A program made the translations under genes and the position numbers. Below are positions 15,808 through 23,078 of a DNA stretch of 32,797 bases, piece by piece; positions within the stretch are counted from its first letter, which is position 1; every line of letters starts with the position of its first letter. Source of the DNA: UMGS946 sp048421225 (GTDB lineage: Bacteria; Bacillota; Clostridia; Christensenellales; CAG-138); the NCBI GenBank assembly GCA_048421225.1, contig DBFNRV010000128.1, positions 1-32,797 of the forward strand. The letters run 5' to 3'. The notes under the pieces are model-generated. The model was not told the origin of the DNA, did no database searches, and saw only the letters and a list, made by a program, of their open reading frames with translations.

Positions 15808-15894
15808 ATTCTGGAGTTATAATTATACCGTAGGGGGGAATCTTATTCAACGGTATGTAGGAGAATTCTTCATGACTGGTTCTTCCTCCAGAAT
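15808..15894 (+). ncRNA. Candidate structured RNA in the pflX-like/ldh intergenic region
   Basis: ATTCTGGAG (15808-15816) and CTCCAGAAT (15886-15894) form a perfect 9-bp closing helix. Inside it, ATACCGT (15825-15831) pairs with ACGGTAT (15850-15856). A weaker third helix is possible between GAGAA (15861-15865) and 15880-15885 with one bulge. Together they give a three-way junction of 87 bases. A terminator follows at 15944. No known riboswitch class was recognised. It could be a small RNA, a cis-element, or chance; strand is assigned only by the downstream terminator. Confidence 0.35.
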
Positions 15895-15943
15895 ATAATG
15901 GATTCATTTGGACTCATACTTTACGTCCGTTGGATGAGCTTCA

Positions 15944-15969
15944 AAAGGCCGCTTAATGCGGCTCTTTTT
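15944..15969 (+). terminator. Rho-independent terminator
   Basis: GGCCGC (15947-15952) pairs with GCGGCT (15958-15963), with flanking A-T pairs, and five T residues follow at 15965-15969. It ends the radical SAM transcript or the candidate RNA. Confidence 0.75.
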
Positions 15970-16132
15970 ATTGCTTTTCAAAAATCAGTTAAATCATTCC
16001 ACTCTAAAATTTTCTAATATAAACCGTCTTATTTGCAGATTATCATAAAAAATGCAAATATTCTCAATTCGTAACAACCAAATTCCCATTAGTAATATTG
16101 CATTTATAAGCCAATACTAAGACATCATGATT
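15970..16132. other. AT-rich ldh upstream region with an inverted repeat
   Basis: No gene is visible. ATTTGCA (16031-16037) and TGCAAAT (16053-16059) form a 7-bp inverted repeat 15 bases apart, a possible operator or hairpin. No convincing -35/-10 pair for ldh was found, and the Rex redox-repressor consensus was not seen. Confidence 0.35.
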
Positions 16133-16146
16133 AAGAGGTGATACAT

Positions 16147-17127
16147 ATGGGAGCAGATAAGCGAAAGATTGCCATCGTAGGTGCGGGAGCGGTTGGCATG
16201 AGTTATGCCTATGCGCTTTTGAACCGCTCGGCCTGTGATGAACTCGTTATCCTGGATAAGGATAAGAAGCGCGCTGAAGGCGAAGTTATGGACCTGAACC
16301 ATGGCCTAGCATTTGCCCAAGGCCACATGAGGATAAGCCTGGGGAATTATAAAGACTGTGCTGACGCCGATATAGTGGTTATATCGGCAGGTATATCGCA
16401 GCGTCAGCATGCAGGAAGAAACTCCCTACTATCTGGAAATTGCGAAGTCGTAAAATCTATTGTTAAGCCTGTTGTTTCATCAGGCTTTGGCGGTATATTT
16501 GTCGTAGTTACAAATCCCGTGGATATAATGGCTTATCTTACGTACAAGCTGTCTGGATTTCCGGCTAAGCGCGTAATAGGAAGCGGAACGCTGCTGGACA
16601 CATCCCGCTTAAAGTACCTTCTTGGCGAGGACTTCCGCGTAGCGCCGCAAAACGTCCATGCCTATGTTATGGGAGAGCATGGCGACAGCGAATTTATCCC
16701 ATGGTCAATCGCAAGCATATCCTCAAAGCCTATAAGGGATGTTAAAAGAGGTTCGGGAAGTTATATGTCCGGAGCAAATCTGGAGGATATAGGCATGGAT
16801 GTAAAATTTGCGGCTCAGCAGATAATAGCTGCAAAGGGCGCGACAAACTATGGGATCGGCATGTCCATGATGAGAATAACAAACGCTATCCTTGGCAACG
16901 AAAACAGCGTGCTAACCGTTTCAGCTTATCTAAACGGCGAGTACGGGCAGCATGGGGTATATGCGGGAGTTCCATGCATAGTAAACAGGGGCGGTATCGA
17001 CGAAATACTTGAATTCAAGCTTTCCAAGGATGAGCAGGCAAAGATGCAGTTATCATGCGATGGATTGCGCAAATTATGTAAGGTTCTCGACATGCATCAA
17101 AGCCCCGAACTGACCGCACAATATTGA
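16147..17127 (+). CDS. ldh: L-lactate dehydrogenase
   Basis: Reduces pyruvate to lactate with NADH, regenerating NAD+ in fermentation. The 326-residue protein has the nucleotide motif IAIVGAGAVGMSYA at residues 8-21, the coenzyme Asp in VILDKD, the loop SAGISQRQHAGRNSLL with the pyruvate-selecting Gln and catalytic-loop Arg, GTLLDTSRLKYLLG with the substrate Arg, and catalytic His178 in MGEHGDSEFIPWS. Gln, not Arg, at the specificity position favours lactate over malate dehydrogenase. ATG 16147 was chosen because AAGAGGTG (16133-16140) lies 6 bases upstream; a GTG at 16138 is inside that ribosome-binding site. A 142-residue gene follows after 17 bases, probably in the same operon. Confidence 0.95.
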   Translation: MGADKRKIAIVGAGAVGMSYAYALLNRSACDELVILDKDKKRAEGEVMDLNHGLAFAQGHMRISLGNYKDCADADIVVISAGISQRQHAGRNSLLSGNCEVVKSIVKPVVSSGFGGIFVVVTNPVDIMAYLTYKLSGFPAKRVIGSGTLLDTSRLKYLLGEDFRVAPQNVHAYVMGEHGDSEFIPWSIASISSKPIRDVKRGSGSYMSGANLEDIGMDVKFAAQQIIAAKGATNYGIGMSMMRITNAILGNENSVLTVSAYLNGEYGQHGVYAGVPCIVNRGGIDEILEFKLSKDEQAKMQLSCDGLRKLCKVLDMHQSPELTAQY

Positions 17128-17144
17128 TGAAGGGAGTGATTATA

Positions 17145-17573
17145 ATGGATCAGAATTTAGAGCTTCTTAACGACGTATATGAAAACGCTGAAATGGGGAG
17201 GGATACCATAAAAAGGTTGATAAAGATAACGGAAGATGATGAGTTCAGAAAGACCATGGCGTATCAATTCGCGGAATATCAGGGCGTTATGGATGAGGCC
17301 AGAAGGATATTCATTGGCGTTGGGCAATCTCCAAGGGGGATAAAGGGGATCGCAAAATCATCCGTTAATGCATCAATTGCAATAAATACAGCCATTGATA
17401 AAACCTCAACGCATTTAGCCGAGATGATAATGCAGGGCTGCACCATGGGCATAATAGACATGATCAAAAGCATAAAGCATAATCCGGACGCATCGGAAGA
17501 GGTTAAAGCTCTGGCGGAAAAGCTGCTTGCAACGGAGGAAAACAACATGAACATTATGAAGGAGCATTTATAA
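17145..17573 (+). CDS. Predicted four-helix protein, conserved in clostridia
   Basis: A 142-residue soluble protein, nearly all helical by pattern: LELLNDVYENAEMGRDTIKRLI, FRKTMAYQFAEYQGVMDEARRIFI, then a Gly/Ser hinge (GQSPRGIKGIAKSSVN), followed by STHLAEMIMQGCTMGIIDMIKSIKHN and EVKALAEKLLATEENNMNIMKEHL. This matches a common uncharacterised clostridial type that resembles ferritin-like (DUF2383-type) bundles, but the usual paired Glu-x-x-His metal sites are not evident. ATG 17145 follows AAGGGAGTGAT; an ATG at 17124 overlaps the ldh stop and lacks a site of its own. It sits between ldh and a 57-residue gene with which it overlaps by one base. Function unknown. Confidence 0.8.
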   Translation: MDQNLELLNDVYENAEMGRDTIKRLIKITEDDEFRKTMAYQFAEYQGVMDEARRIFIGVGQSPRGIKGIAKSSVNASIAINTAIDKTSTHLAEMIMQGCTMGIIDMIKSIKHNPDASEEVKALAEKLLATEENNMNIMKEHL

Positions 17574-17746
17574 TGGATAGATCGTATAATAACCTAAATG
17601 ACCTCTTAGAGAATGAAGACAGGGCAAAGGGGTATTATGCAATGCTGCCTGACTTTGTACAAAATACACTGTGCGCAAAAGGGCAAAGCATCAGCTCCTT
17701 CAATTCATTGTGCGACCATGCTGAGGCCGCTTTCGGGGAAAAATGA
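17573..17746 (+). CDS. 57-residue conserved-type small protein
   Basis: ATG 17573 overlaps the upstream stop (TAATG), and GAAGGAG lies about 8 bases before it, so translation is coupled. The product is 57 residues, acidic at the N-terminus (NNLNDLLENEDRAKGYY) and then AMLPDFVQNTLCAKGQSISSFNSLCDHAEAAFG. The pattern 'Y...LP..VQ..l......i.S...L...Ae' recurs in small clostridial proteins of unknown role, from general recollection. No signal, membrane segment or known motif is present; two Cys residues are near the C-terminus. The gene ends 22 bases before a strong terminator and closes the ldh operon. Confidence 0.72.
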   Translation: MDRSYNNLNDLLENEDRAKGYYAMLPDFVQNTLCAKGQSISSFNSLCDHAEAAFGEK

Positions 17747-17767
17747 GTTTGAATCTGGAAAATAGGC

Positions 17768-17797
17768 AAAACACGGGATGCTTTTCCCGTGTTTTTT
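17768..17797 (+). terminator. Terminator shared by convergent genes
   Basis: AAAACACGGGA (17768-17778) and TCCCGTGTTTT (17785-17795) form an 11-bp stem; the T run extends to 17797. The structure also works on the minus strand and its end overlaps the stop codon of the convergent DUF4364 gene. Confidence 0.9.
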
Positions 17798-18566
17798 AAC
17801 ATATAATCGTATCCATCGCATGGCTATAGATGCGCCGTGCCGCTTCCTCCCATAATGCCGTAGCCTTAATGGCCGAGGCCTCATCAGGAACCCGCATTTC
17901 AGTACAGAAGAGGAATTGTCCGGGGCCTTGGGCCCTGAGCGTTACGATATAGGAACCTTTCAGGCCGCGTCTGCTGGATGATGATAGCTTGGTGTCCGCC
18001 GGAATTTCAAATCCGGAAACATGTTCAACATCAGCGGTTTTATCCATTAAAAGATGGTTTATCGCAAATGAGTATAATGGGTAGGCTGTTTTATCCCAGT
18101 TATCAGCAGCCGTTAGTGATGCATCAAAGTCCGCGAGATGAACAACGGTTTTAAAAACCAGGCTATCCTCTTCAATGACCGTAAGCGTAACATGGTACGA
18201 TCCGTCTTCGAGACGCTTCCTGTCTGTAATATATTGGGCGGCCTTCCTAAGATTGCCGCGGTTTTCCTCTATATAGCGGTCTATAGCCTTACGAAGCGAC
18301 ATAGGGAGCTGTTCCTTAAATACGTCTATAGTTTCCAGGCCGCTTTGAGTAATTCTGTAGGATTGGCCAAATTCGCGGGGTACCGCGGCAACCATGCCCG
18401 CCCTCTCAAGACCAATCATGCAGGCATGAAGCTCCAGGTAGTGCGCCCACTCGTTATCGTGCATAAGCCTGCATAGCGTATGAAGGGATATATCTTCCCT
18501 GAACTTGTCAAGAAAATAGAGTGCGCAAAGCTTGTCGCGCGTAAAACCCTTTGAAAAATAACCCAT
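17796..18566 (-). CDS. DUF4364-type winged-helix protein
   Basis: A 256-residue protein of a clostridial family (DUF4364) with an N-terminal winged helix. FTRDKLCALYFLDKFREDISLHTLCRLMHDN and YLELHACMIGLERAGMVAAV are the helix-turn-helix region, and QSYRITQSGLETIDVFKEQLP is the wing and next helix, as in PadR-like regulators. The C-terminal two thirds (EENRGNLRKAAQYI..., then beta-rich YHVTLTVIEEDSLVFKTVVHL) is the family-specific domain. A later insertion-like repeat of that beta pattern (SYIVTLRAQGPGQFLFCTEMRVP) makes this member longer than I would expect. Start ATG at 18566 is 8 bases after GGGAGG. It diverges from the carboxypeptidase gene and converges on the ldh operon; its targets are unknown. 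Confidence 0.82.
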   Translation of the reverse strand: MGYFSKGFTRDKLCALYFLDKFREDISLHTLCRLMHDNEWAHYLELHACMIGLERAGMVAAVPREFGQSYRITQSGLETIDVFKEQLPMSLRKAIDRYIEENRGNLRKAAQYITDRKRLEDGSYHVTLTVIEEDSLVFKTVVHLADFDASLTAADNWDKTAYPLYSFAINHLLMDKTADVEHVSGFEIPADTKLSSSSRRGLKGSYIVTLRAQGPGQFLFCTEMRVPDEASAIKATALWEEAARRIYSHAMDTIIC

Positions 18567-18587
18567 ATAAAGCACCTCCCATTCTCC

Positions 18588-18596
18588 ATTATATCA
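18588..18596 (-). promoter_or_regulatory. Extended -10 of the DUF4364 gene
   Basis: Read on the minus strand, TGATATAAT is an extended -10 element about 22 bases before the start codon; TGATTT lies 18 bases farther upstream as a poor -35. Confidence 0.6.
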
Positions 18597-18714
18597 TATT
18601 AATTTAAGATCAAATCAGTTTTGCCGCTAGGCAGCGCACGAATTTTTTGGTACAATATACAATTTATTTACACTTTATGCTGTACAAACCATAGATGGTT
18701 TTGATATACTAATT

Positions 18715-18743
18715 TTTAGATTTAAAATGAGGTGTGCTATAAT
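18715..18743 (+). promoter_or_regulatory. Promoter of the carboxypeptidase gene
   Basis: TTTAGA (18715-18720), 17 bases, TATAAT (18738-18743) with extended TG at 18735-18736. A second weaker candidate, TGTACA (18681) with TATACT (18705), lies just upstream. Confidence 0.65.
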
Positions 18744-18806
18744 TGGTTAAACTAGTTTATAGTACGCTATTTGTTTATACGCATTTTTATAATGGCGAGG
18801 GGATGG

Positions 18807-20183
18807 ATGCAGTTGAGGAAGCGTATAGTATCATTATTTAGCCTGGCTTTGTGCCTTGTGGTTTTTTTTGCGGCTGTTCCTGCGGGAGCTGAGTTGGAGT
18901 TTGACATAGAATCAATTACTACTAAGCACATTTTGCTTATGGATGCTGAAACGGGAGTGGTCCTATATGAAAAGGGGGGACGCCAGCGCGCTTATCCTGC
19001 CAGTACAACTAAAATAATGACCTGTATCATTACACTCGAACAGTGCAAGGATTTGAATGAAGTCGTAACCATTGGAGCGGTTACTTCCAGAGGTTCGGTC
19101 ATGGGAATTAAAGAAGGCGAACATATAGCGCTTAAGGATCTGCTATATGGGCTAATGCTCTTTTCAGGCAATGATGCGGCTGAAGCGATAGCCAACCATG
19201 TCGCTGGCAGCAAGGATGCTTTTGTAAACATGATGAATGAAAAGGCGCAGAAGCTTGGAATGACGGAGACACACTTTGCCAACCCCAATGGCCTTCATGA
19301 TGAAAAACATTACTCGTCGGCATATGATCTGGCCATTTTGTCCCGTTACGCGATGCAGAATGAAGCGTTTAGAAGTATAGTTTCCACGGCTACATATAAG
19401 TCTGAGGCCACGGATAAAAATCCGGACGGCTATGAACTATATAACAGCAACAGGCTTATTCATAAGCTAAAAGAAGAAGAAAAGGACTATACCTACAGGT
19501 ATACAACGGGGATAAAAACCGGCAATACGATTGAAGCGGGCTATTGTATCGTTGCGTCAGCTAAAAAGAATGACAGGGAGCTTATTTTGGTATTGCTTGG
19601 TGATCCGGAGGGCCAGGTAGCCTCCTCCTACCGGTATGAAAGCGCAAAGCAGATCTTTGAATGGGGCTTTGACAACTGTGTTTCGGTTAGCGCTAGCTCG
19701 CTTAACCTTAAGAGTTCCTTTGAGATTATGGTAAACAACGCCAGCTTTGGGGATGAATTCAGTGGTAAGCTGGAGCTGGTTGCAAACATTGAAAACCGTG
19801 TGATAACCGGGATGAAACCATTTATTAAAGAAGTGGCCGAGAATGCGGATTCTATAACGTATGTAACCGACTATAATGCAGTAACGGCGCCTGTAAACTC
19901 GGGTTCGGTTATTGGGACTGTAACATATAAATTTAAGGACAATGATCTGCTAACAGTAGATTTGGTAGCATCAAGAGACATCGCAAATATGGACGAATCC
20001 ACAAATCCGCTGATCGTAGAGCCGACACCAAAACCGGATTCGCCTATGAACTATCTGTTGATTTGGATATTGGCGGCGATATTGATTATTATTATCGTAA
20101 TTGTATTCAAGCTTTTAACCCGCCGCAGCGCTCAAAAACGTAGAAATCGCAGGCGAGGCCGTTATATATACAAGAGAAGGTAG
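18807..20183 (+). CDS. dacF: D-alanyl-D-alanine carboxypeptidase, DacF type
   Basis: A low-molecular-weight penicillin-binding protein (peptidase family S11) that trims the terminal D-Ala from peptidoglycan stem peptides outside the membrane. From ATG 18807 the protein has 458 residues: signal peptide LRKRIVSLFSLALCLVVFFA, then catalytic Ser66-x-x-Lys69 in PASTTKIMT, SGN at 120-122 in LFSGNDAAEAIA, and KTG at 237-239 in TTGIKTGNT. A C-terminal beta-rich domain and a membrane helix (LLIWILAAILIIIIVIVF) with a very basic tail (RRSAQKRRNRRRGR) anchor it. The start is uncertain: ATG 18792 has no ribosome-binding site, ATG 18807 is close to GAGGGGA, and TTG 18813 is at an ideal distance from the same site. 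It follows a divergent promoter region. Confidence 0.93.
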   Translation: MQLRKRIVSLFSLALCLVVFFAAVPAGAELEFDIESITTKHILLMDAETGVVLYEKGGRQRAYPASTTKIMTCIITLEQCKDLNEVVTIGAVTSRGSVMGIKEGEHIALKDLLYGLMLFSGNDAAEAIANHVAGSKDAFVNMMNEKAQKLGMTETHFANPNGLHDEKHYSSAYDLAILSRYAMQNEAFRSIVSTATYKSEATDKNPDGYELYNSNRLIHKLKEEEKDYTYRYTTGIKTGNTIEAGYCIVASAKKNDRELILVLLGDPEGQVASSYRYESAKQIFEWGFDNCVSVSASSLNLKSSFEIMVNNASFGDEFSGKLELVANIENRVITGMKPFIKEVAENADSITYVTDYNAVTAPVNSGSVIGTVTYKFKDNDLLTVDLVASRDIANMDESTNPLIVEPTPKPDSPMNYLLIWILAAILIIIIVIVFKLLTRRSAQKRRNRRRGRYIYKRR

Positions 20184-20186
20184 GAA

Positions 20187-20292
20187 ATAGTCTGCATGTG
20201 AAATTGGCCAGTTTTTCGCTTCGTACTTGTATAGCGCAAGGCGAGTTTAACCTGCAAAGACCGGTCTTCGGTTGCAAGTAGTTTCAGACTAT
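20187..20292 (+). ncRNA. Candidate structured RNA downstream of dacF
   Basis: ATAGTCTG (20187-20194) pairs perfectly with CAGACTAT (20285-20292), enclosing about 90 bases. Inside are a 6-bp helix (TCGCTT at 20216-20221 with AGGCGA, one G-U pair, near 20239) and a second hairpin in which ACCG/CGGT and TGCA/TGCA stack with a three-base bulge (about 20253-20275). The arrangement is a three-way junction. It starts four bases after the dacF stop codon and has no T run, so it is not a simple terminator. I recognise no known RNA class. Confidence 0.35.
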
Positions 20293-20307
20293 ATCTTAAT
20301 TCAAAGT

Positions 20308-20343
20308 ATCAAAGGGCCGGCGCGCATGTCGCAGGCTTTTGAT
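20308..20343 (+). other. Stem-loop in the dacF downstream region
   Basis: ATCAAAGG (20308-20315) pairs with CTTTTGAT (20336-20343) including one G-U pair; after a bulged G, CC pairs with GG, and GCG/CGC pair further in. No T run follows. Confidence 0.5.
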
Positions 20344-20358
20344 GTACTGTACTTATAG

Positions 20359-20370
20359 GTATTCGAATAC
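20359..20370. repeat. 12-bp perfect palindrome
   Basis: GTATTCGAATAC is a perfect two-fold symmetric sequence, suitable for a dimeric DNA-binding protein. It lies between the stem-loop at 20308 and the decayed methyltransferase gene. Confidence 0.45.
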
Positions 20371-20402
20371 ATGCGTCGTCTCCGCTGAATATGGATTAGT
20401 GG

Positions 20403-20423
20403 TCTGACAAAAATACAGTCAGA
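20403..20423 (+). other. Small hairpin upstream of the methyltransferase remnant
   Basis: TCTGAC (20403-20408) and GTCAGA (20418-20423) pair perfectly around a 9-base AT-rich loop. It is the fourth inverted repeat in 240 bases. Confidence 0.45.
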
Positions 20424-20484
20424 TATCAAAGGCAGGCTTATTAGGAATCAAAAATAAAAAGTATGTTATTTAGGCGGTTAAGCC

Positions 20485-21427
20485 ATGGATTACAGTAGAA
20501 AAATTTCAGAACGATTATGGAATCTCCCTGATAAGGGCGAACTGGAGAGCCGGTGAGAAGCTACATTTATTGACGATATCATACAAAAGAGCCATATCGA
20601 AAATGAATTGCTTGCAAACCTTGACGGAGTTGAAACCGTATTTGGCGGCGGCGCGGGATGTGGAAGGTTTTTGATATTGTTTGCTAGTTGCGGCTGCAAG
20701 ATAACGCGTTTGGACATATCGCAGCCGATGCTTGATAAGGCCATGTGGCTTACAAAATCTCAATAATATTACGTTTATTAAAGGCACGCTTGAGGATTTA
20801 CCGGCATATTGGGGCATATCGCTCGATTTGGTTATGTCGTTTGACGTCCCGATTTCATATACATATCCACATCAGGAAAAGGCCATTGGAGAACTAATAA
20901 GAATTGCGGATAAGAAAACAATGCTAAGCGTTTCGTCACGACCTGGCTATCTTTCATATTTACCCTTGTCAACTGAGAGTAGCAAAGCCAATACAGAAAA
21001 ATCAGTTTATCCTAGACAGCGATTGCGACGATCTATGGGTAAGAAGCTGCATAGGGGATAGGCAGACGGCTATTGATTCGTTTTGTTTTTTAACATGGTA
21101 GACGCGGATAAGCTCTTTGACGATGAGATTATGGGAGGCGATCCAGAAATTAATGAATATAAGCGCGGCGGAACCCCTTGGTGCATAACATATACATTCA
21201 TGCCTAATGAACTAAAACTACTGCTGGAAGGTTATGGGGTGAGGAACGTAAGCTTAGCTGGCCCGGGCGCATATGCAAGGACTATCCCTAATGAACTGCT
21301 TGTAAAAATAATTAATGATAAGGAGCAACGGGCGGATTTTTTGGATTTTTGCCATAGGTATGATTCAAATCCGTTTGTTTGCGGAATGGGAAAGGATAAC
21401 CTGTTTGCCAAGGGCGACATCAGGTGA
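20485..21427 (+). pseudogene. SAM-dependent methyltransferase, decayed
   Basis: The pieces reconstruct a class I methyltransferase of roughly 310 residues. Reading from ATG 20485, an in-frame TGA interrupts at 20554-20556. The same frame resumes with TVFGGGAGCGRFLILFASCG (SAM-binding motif I) and ITRLDISQPMLDKA (motif II). Near 20760 the frame shifts to NITFIKGTLEDL and DLVMSFDVPISYTYPHQEKA. Near 20975 it shifts to KPIQKNQFILDSDCDDLW. At the T run near 21090 it returns to DADKLFDDEIMGGDPEIN and WCITYTFMPNELKLLLEGYG, ending at 21427. One stop and three shifts mean the gene is dead. The TGA probably replaced a Trp codon. The substrate of the former enzyme is unknown. No promoter or good ribosome-binding site was seen. 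Confidence 0.88.
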
Positions 21428-21448
21428 ATTAAAGTGCAGAATAACATA

Positions 21449-21490
21449 AAAGCTGAGGGCATTGTCAGGCTAATCCCTCAGCTTTCTTTT
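21449..21490 (+). terminator. Terminator between convergent units
   Basis: AAAGCTGAGGG (21449-21459) and CCCTCAGCTTT (21475-21485) form a perfect 11-bp stem followed by CTTTT. It lies between the methyltransferase remnant and rsfS, and on the minus strand could end the nadD-rsfS transcript. Confidence 0.8.
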
Positions 21491-21507
21491 AATTCTTAAT
21501 TACTTCA

Positions 21508-21885
21508 TTACTCCTCGGCATCGTACAACTGAGAGTAATTGATATATGATTCTGGCTCATCAATCCATAGGCGCTCCATATTATAATATTGGCGCTCGTC
21601 GGGGTGAAATATATGAACCAGTATATGCGCAAAATCAAGGACAATCCAGCGCCCGTCCGAGTAGCCCTCCTTGCGCCTCATTTCAAGGTTTAATTCCCCG
21701 CATTTTTCTTCTACCTCATCGCACAGCGTTTTAACATGAGGAACCGATCTGCCGCTGCATATTATAAACCATTCAGCTATTATGGTTTTGTCAGCCACGT
21801 CGATTGCTATTATATCGGCTGCTTTTTTGTCCGACAGGATCTTGCACAGGTCCAAAACCTGTTTTTTTTCCATGGTACTGTTCAA
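21508..21885 (-). CDS. rsfS: Ribosomal silencing factor RsfS
   Basis: RsfS binds ribosomal protein uL14 and blocks subunit joining when nutrients are scarce. The 125-residue protein shows LCKILSDKKAADIIAIDVADKTIIAEWFIICSGRS at residues 13-47, where the second half is the family core, VKTLCDEVEEKCGE, and EGYSDGRWIVLDFAHILVHIFHPDERQYYNMERLW, the C-terminal signature. The likely start is TTG at 21885, overlapping the upstream stop as TTGA and preceded by GGAG at 8 bases; ATG at 21873 is the alternative but has no ribosome-binding site. It is co-transcribed with nadD-yqeK, the usual Gram-positive order. Confidence 0.95.
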   Translation of the reverse strand: MNSTMEKKQVLDLCKILSDKKAADIIAIDVADKTIIAEWFIICSGRSVPHVKTLCDEVEEKCGELNLEMRRKEGYSDGRWIVLDFAHILVHIFHPDERQYYNMERLWIDEPESYINYSQLYDAEE

Positions 21886-23042
21886 TATCGTATCTCCGTT
21901 TCATTTAATATATATTTTAAAGCATCTTCGGTACCCTTATAGAGTTTACCACCCTTTTTGAGGGTGTATGAGATGCTCTGCTTCATTGCCATTGCCACAG
22001 CCGAGTCAAGGTTTTGGTATGCGGCGAGCCGAATTTGATCAATTCCATCATAGCTTCTGGAAGGCTCAATTTTATCCGCGAGATATATAATCTTGTCAAG
22101 CATTGACATACCAGCACAGCCGACAGTATGGTAACGTATTGACTGAATAATTTCATCGTCCATTATACCGTATTCAGCTTTTGCTACCTCTGTGCCCAGC
22201 TCAGCATGGAGCAAGTCCGGGATATCTACATTATAACATTTCAAGCCACATTTTTCAGCATAATCAAGCTGCCGGTCAGGATCAAATCTTGCACAGTCAT
22301 GCAGCAATCCAGCCGTTCGGGCCCGTATACCGTCAGCCCCATATTTATTGGCCAATTCTGTAGCTTCTAGCGCTGTGCCCAGGGAATGTACATATCTATT
22401 CCAATTAAGCTGCCTATAAAGGTTTTTCTGCATTGATACAAAGCCATCCGGAAGATACAGCATGTTTTTATATATAAACATGGCAACTCCATCCGGCAGA
22501 TGGGAGCGCACGGCAAAGGCGTTATATATTTTACGCCTAATATCAGTAGAGGAAATATCGAGCGGCTGCATGTCTGAAAGTAGAACCTTTGCCCCAAGTT
22601 CTGAACGAAGCAAGCCAGCGGCAGATAAAAGGCCGCTTTTAGATGAATCCCTTACCACTCCGATCACGGTTGATAATTTAAATATGGCGTCCGGGTTATG
22701 CCAGCCTGGCATATCCACAAGCATGTCCATTCCTGTTATAAAAAATATTTCGGCGCCTGGGTATATCTTGGAAACCCTCTCAATGGTATCCGAGGTATAG
22801 CTTGTACCAGCACGTGCAAGCTCAATATCGCTTGCATATATGCCGTCAGCGCCTTTGCATGCAAGCTCGGCCATGGAGTATCTTAAGCCCGCGTCTGTGC
22901 ATCCGTTGGGTTTGTGAGGCGGAGAGGCGGCAACCATAAGAAACACCATGTCAAGTGCGAATTCCTTCTTGACATGTTTCGCTATTGAAATATGCCCGTT
23001 ATGTACAGGATCAAAGGTTCCTCCTAGTATACCAAGGCGCAT
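21882..23042 (-). CDS. nadD-yqeK: NadD-YqeK fusion: nicotinate-nucleotide adenylyltransferase and HD hydrolase
   Basis: A 386-residue two-domain protein. Residues 1 to about 200 are NadD, which joins NaMN and ATP to deaminated NAD: LGILGGTFDPVHNGHISIA contains the nucleotidyltransferase HxGH, followed by AASPPHKP, FFITGMDMLVDMPGWHN and the late DISSTDIRRKI. From about 215 on is an HD-domain protein of the YqeK type (symmetrical Ap4A hydrolase): RYVHSLGTALEATELANKYG, TAGLLHDCARF with the HD pair, IRYHTVGCAGMSMLDKIIYLADKIEPSR. In many Bacillota these are adjacent separate genes; here no stop or start lies between. ATG at 23042 is 5 bases after GGAGG; the upstream ATG at 23057 is inferior. Ap4A cleavage and NAD synthesis would be held in one polypeptide. 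Confidence 0.95.
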   Translation of the reverse strand: MRLGILGGTFDPVHNGHISIAKHVKKEFALDMVFLMVAASPPHKPNGCTDAGLRYSMAELACKGADGIYASDIELARAGTSYTSDTIERVSKIYPGAEIFFITGMDMLVDMPGWHNPDAIFKLSTVIGVVRDSSKSGLLSAAGLLRSELGAKVLLSDMQPLDISSTDIRRKIYNAFAVRSHLPDGVAMFIYKNMLYLPDGFVSMQKNLYRQLNWNRYVHSLGTALEATELANKYGADGIRARTAGLLHDCARFDPDRQLDYAEKCGLKCYNVDIPDLLHAELGTEVAKAEYGIMDDEIIQSIRYHTVGCAGMSMLDKIIYLADKIEPSRSYDGIDQIRLAAYQNLDSAVAMAMKQSISYTLKKGGKLYKGTEDALKYILNETEIRY

Positions 23043-23078
23043 ATCTTCCTCCAGCATTCCATTGATATCCGTCGGTTT

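Noticed and set aside
18667..18710. TTTACACTTTATGC resembling the lac promoter -35 region, with TATACT downstream
   Set aside because: The spacing to the -10 is 32 bases; the promoter at 18715-18743 fits better.
20554..20556. In-frame TGA as selenocysteine or reassigned Trp
   Set aside because: Three further frame changes follow in the same gene, and genes here, such as pyrH-frr and radical SAM neighbours, use TGA as an ordinary stop; decay explains it.
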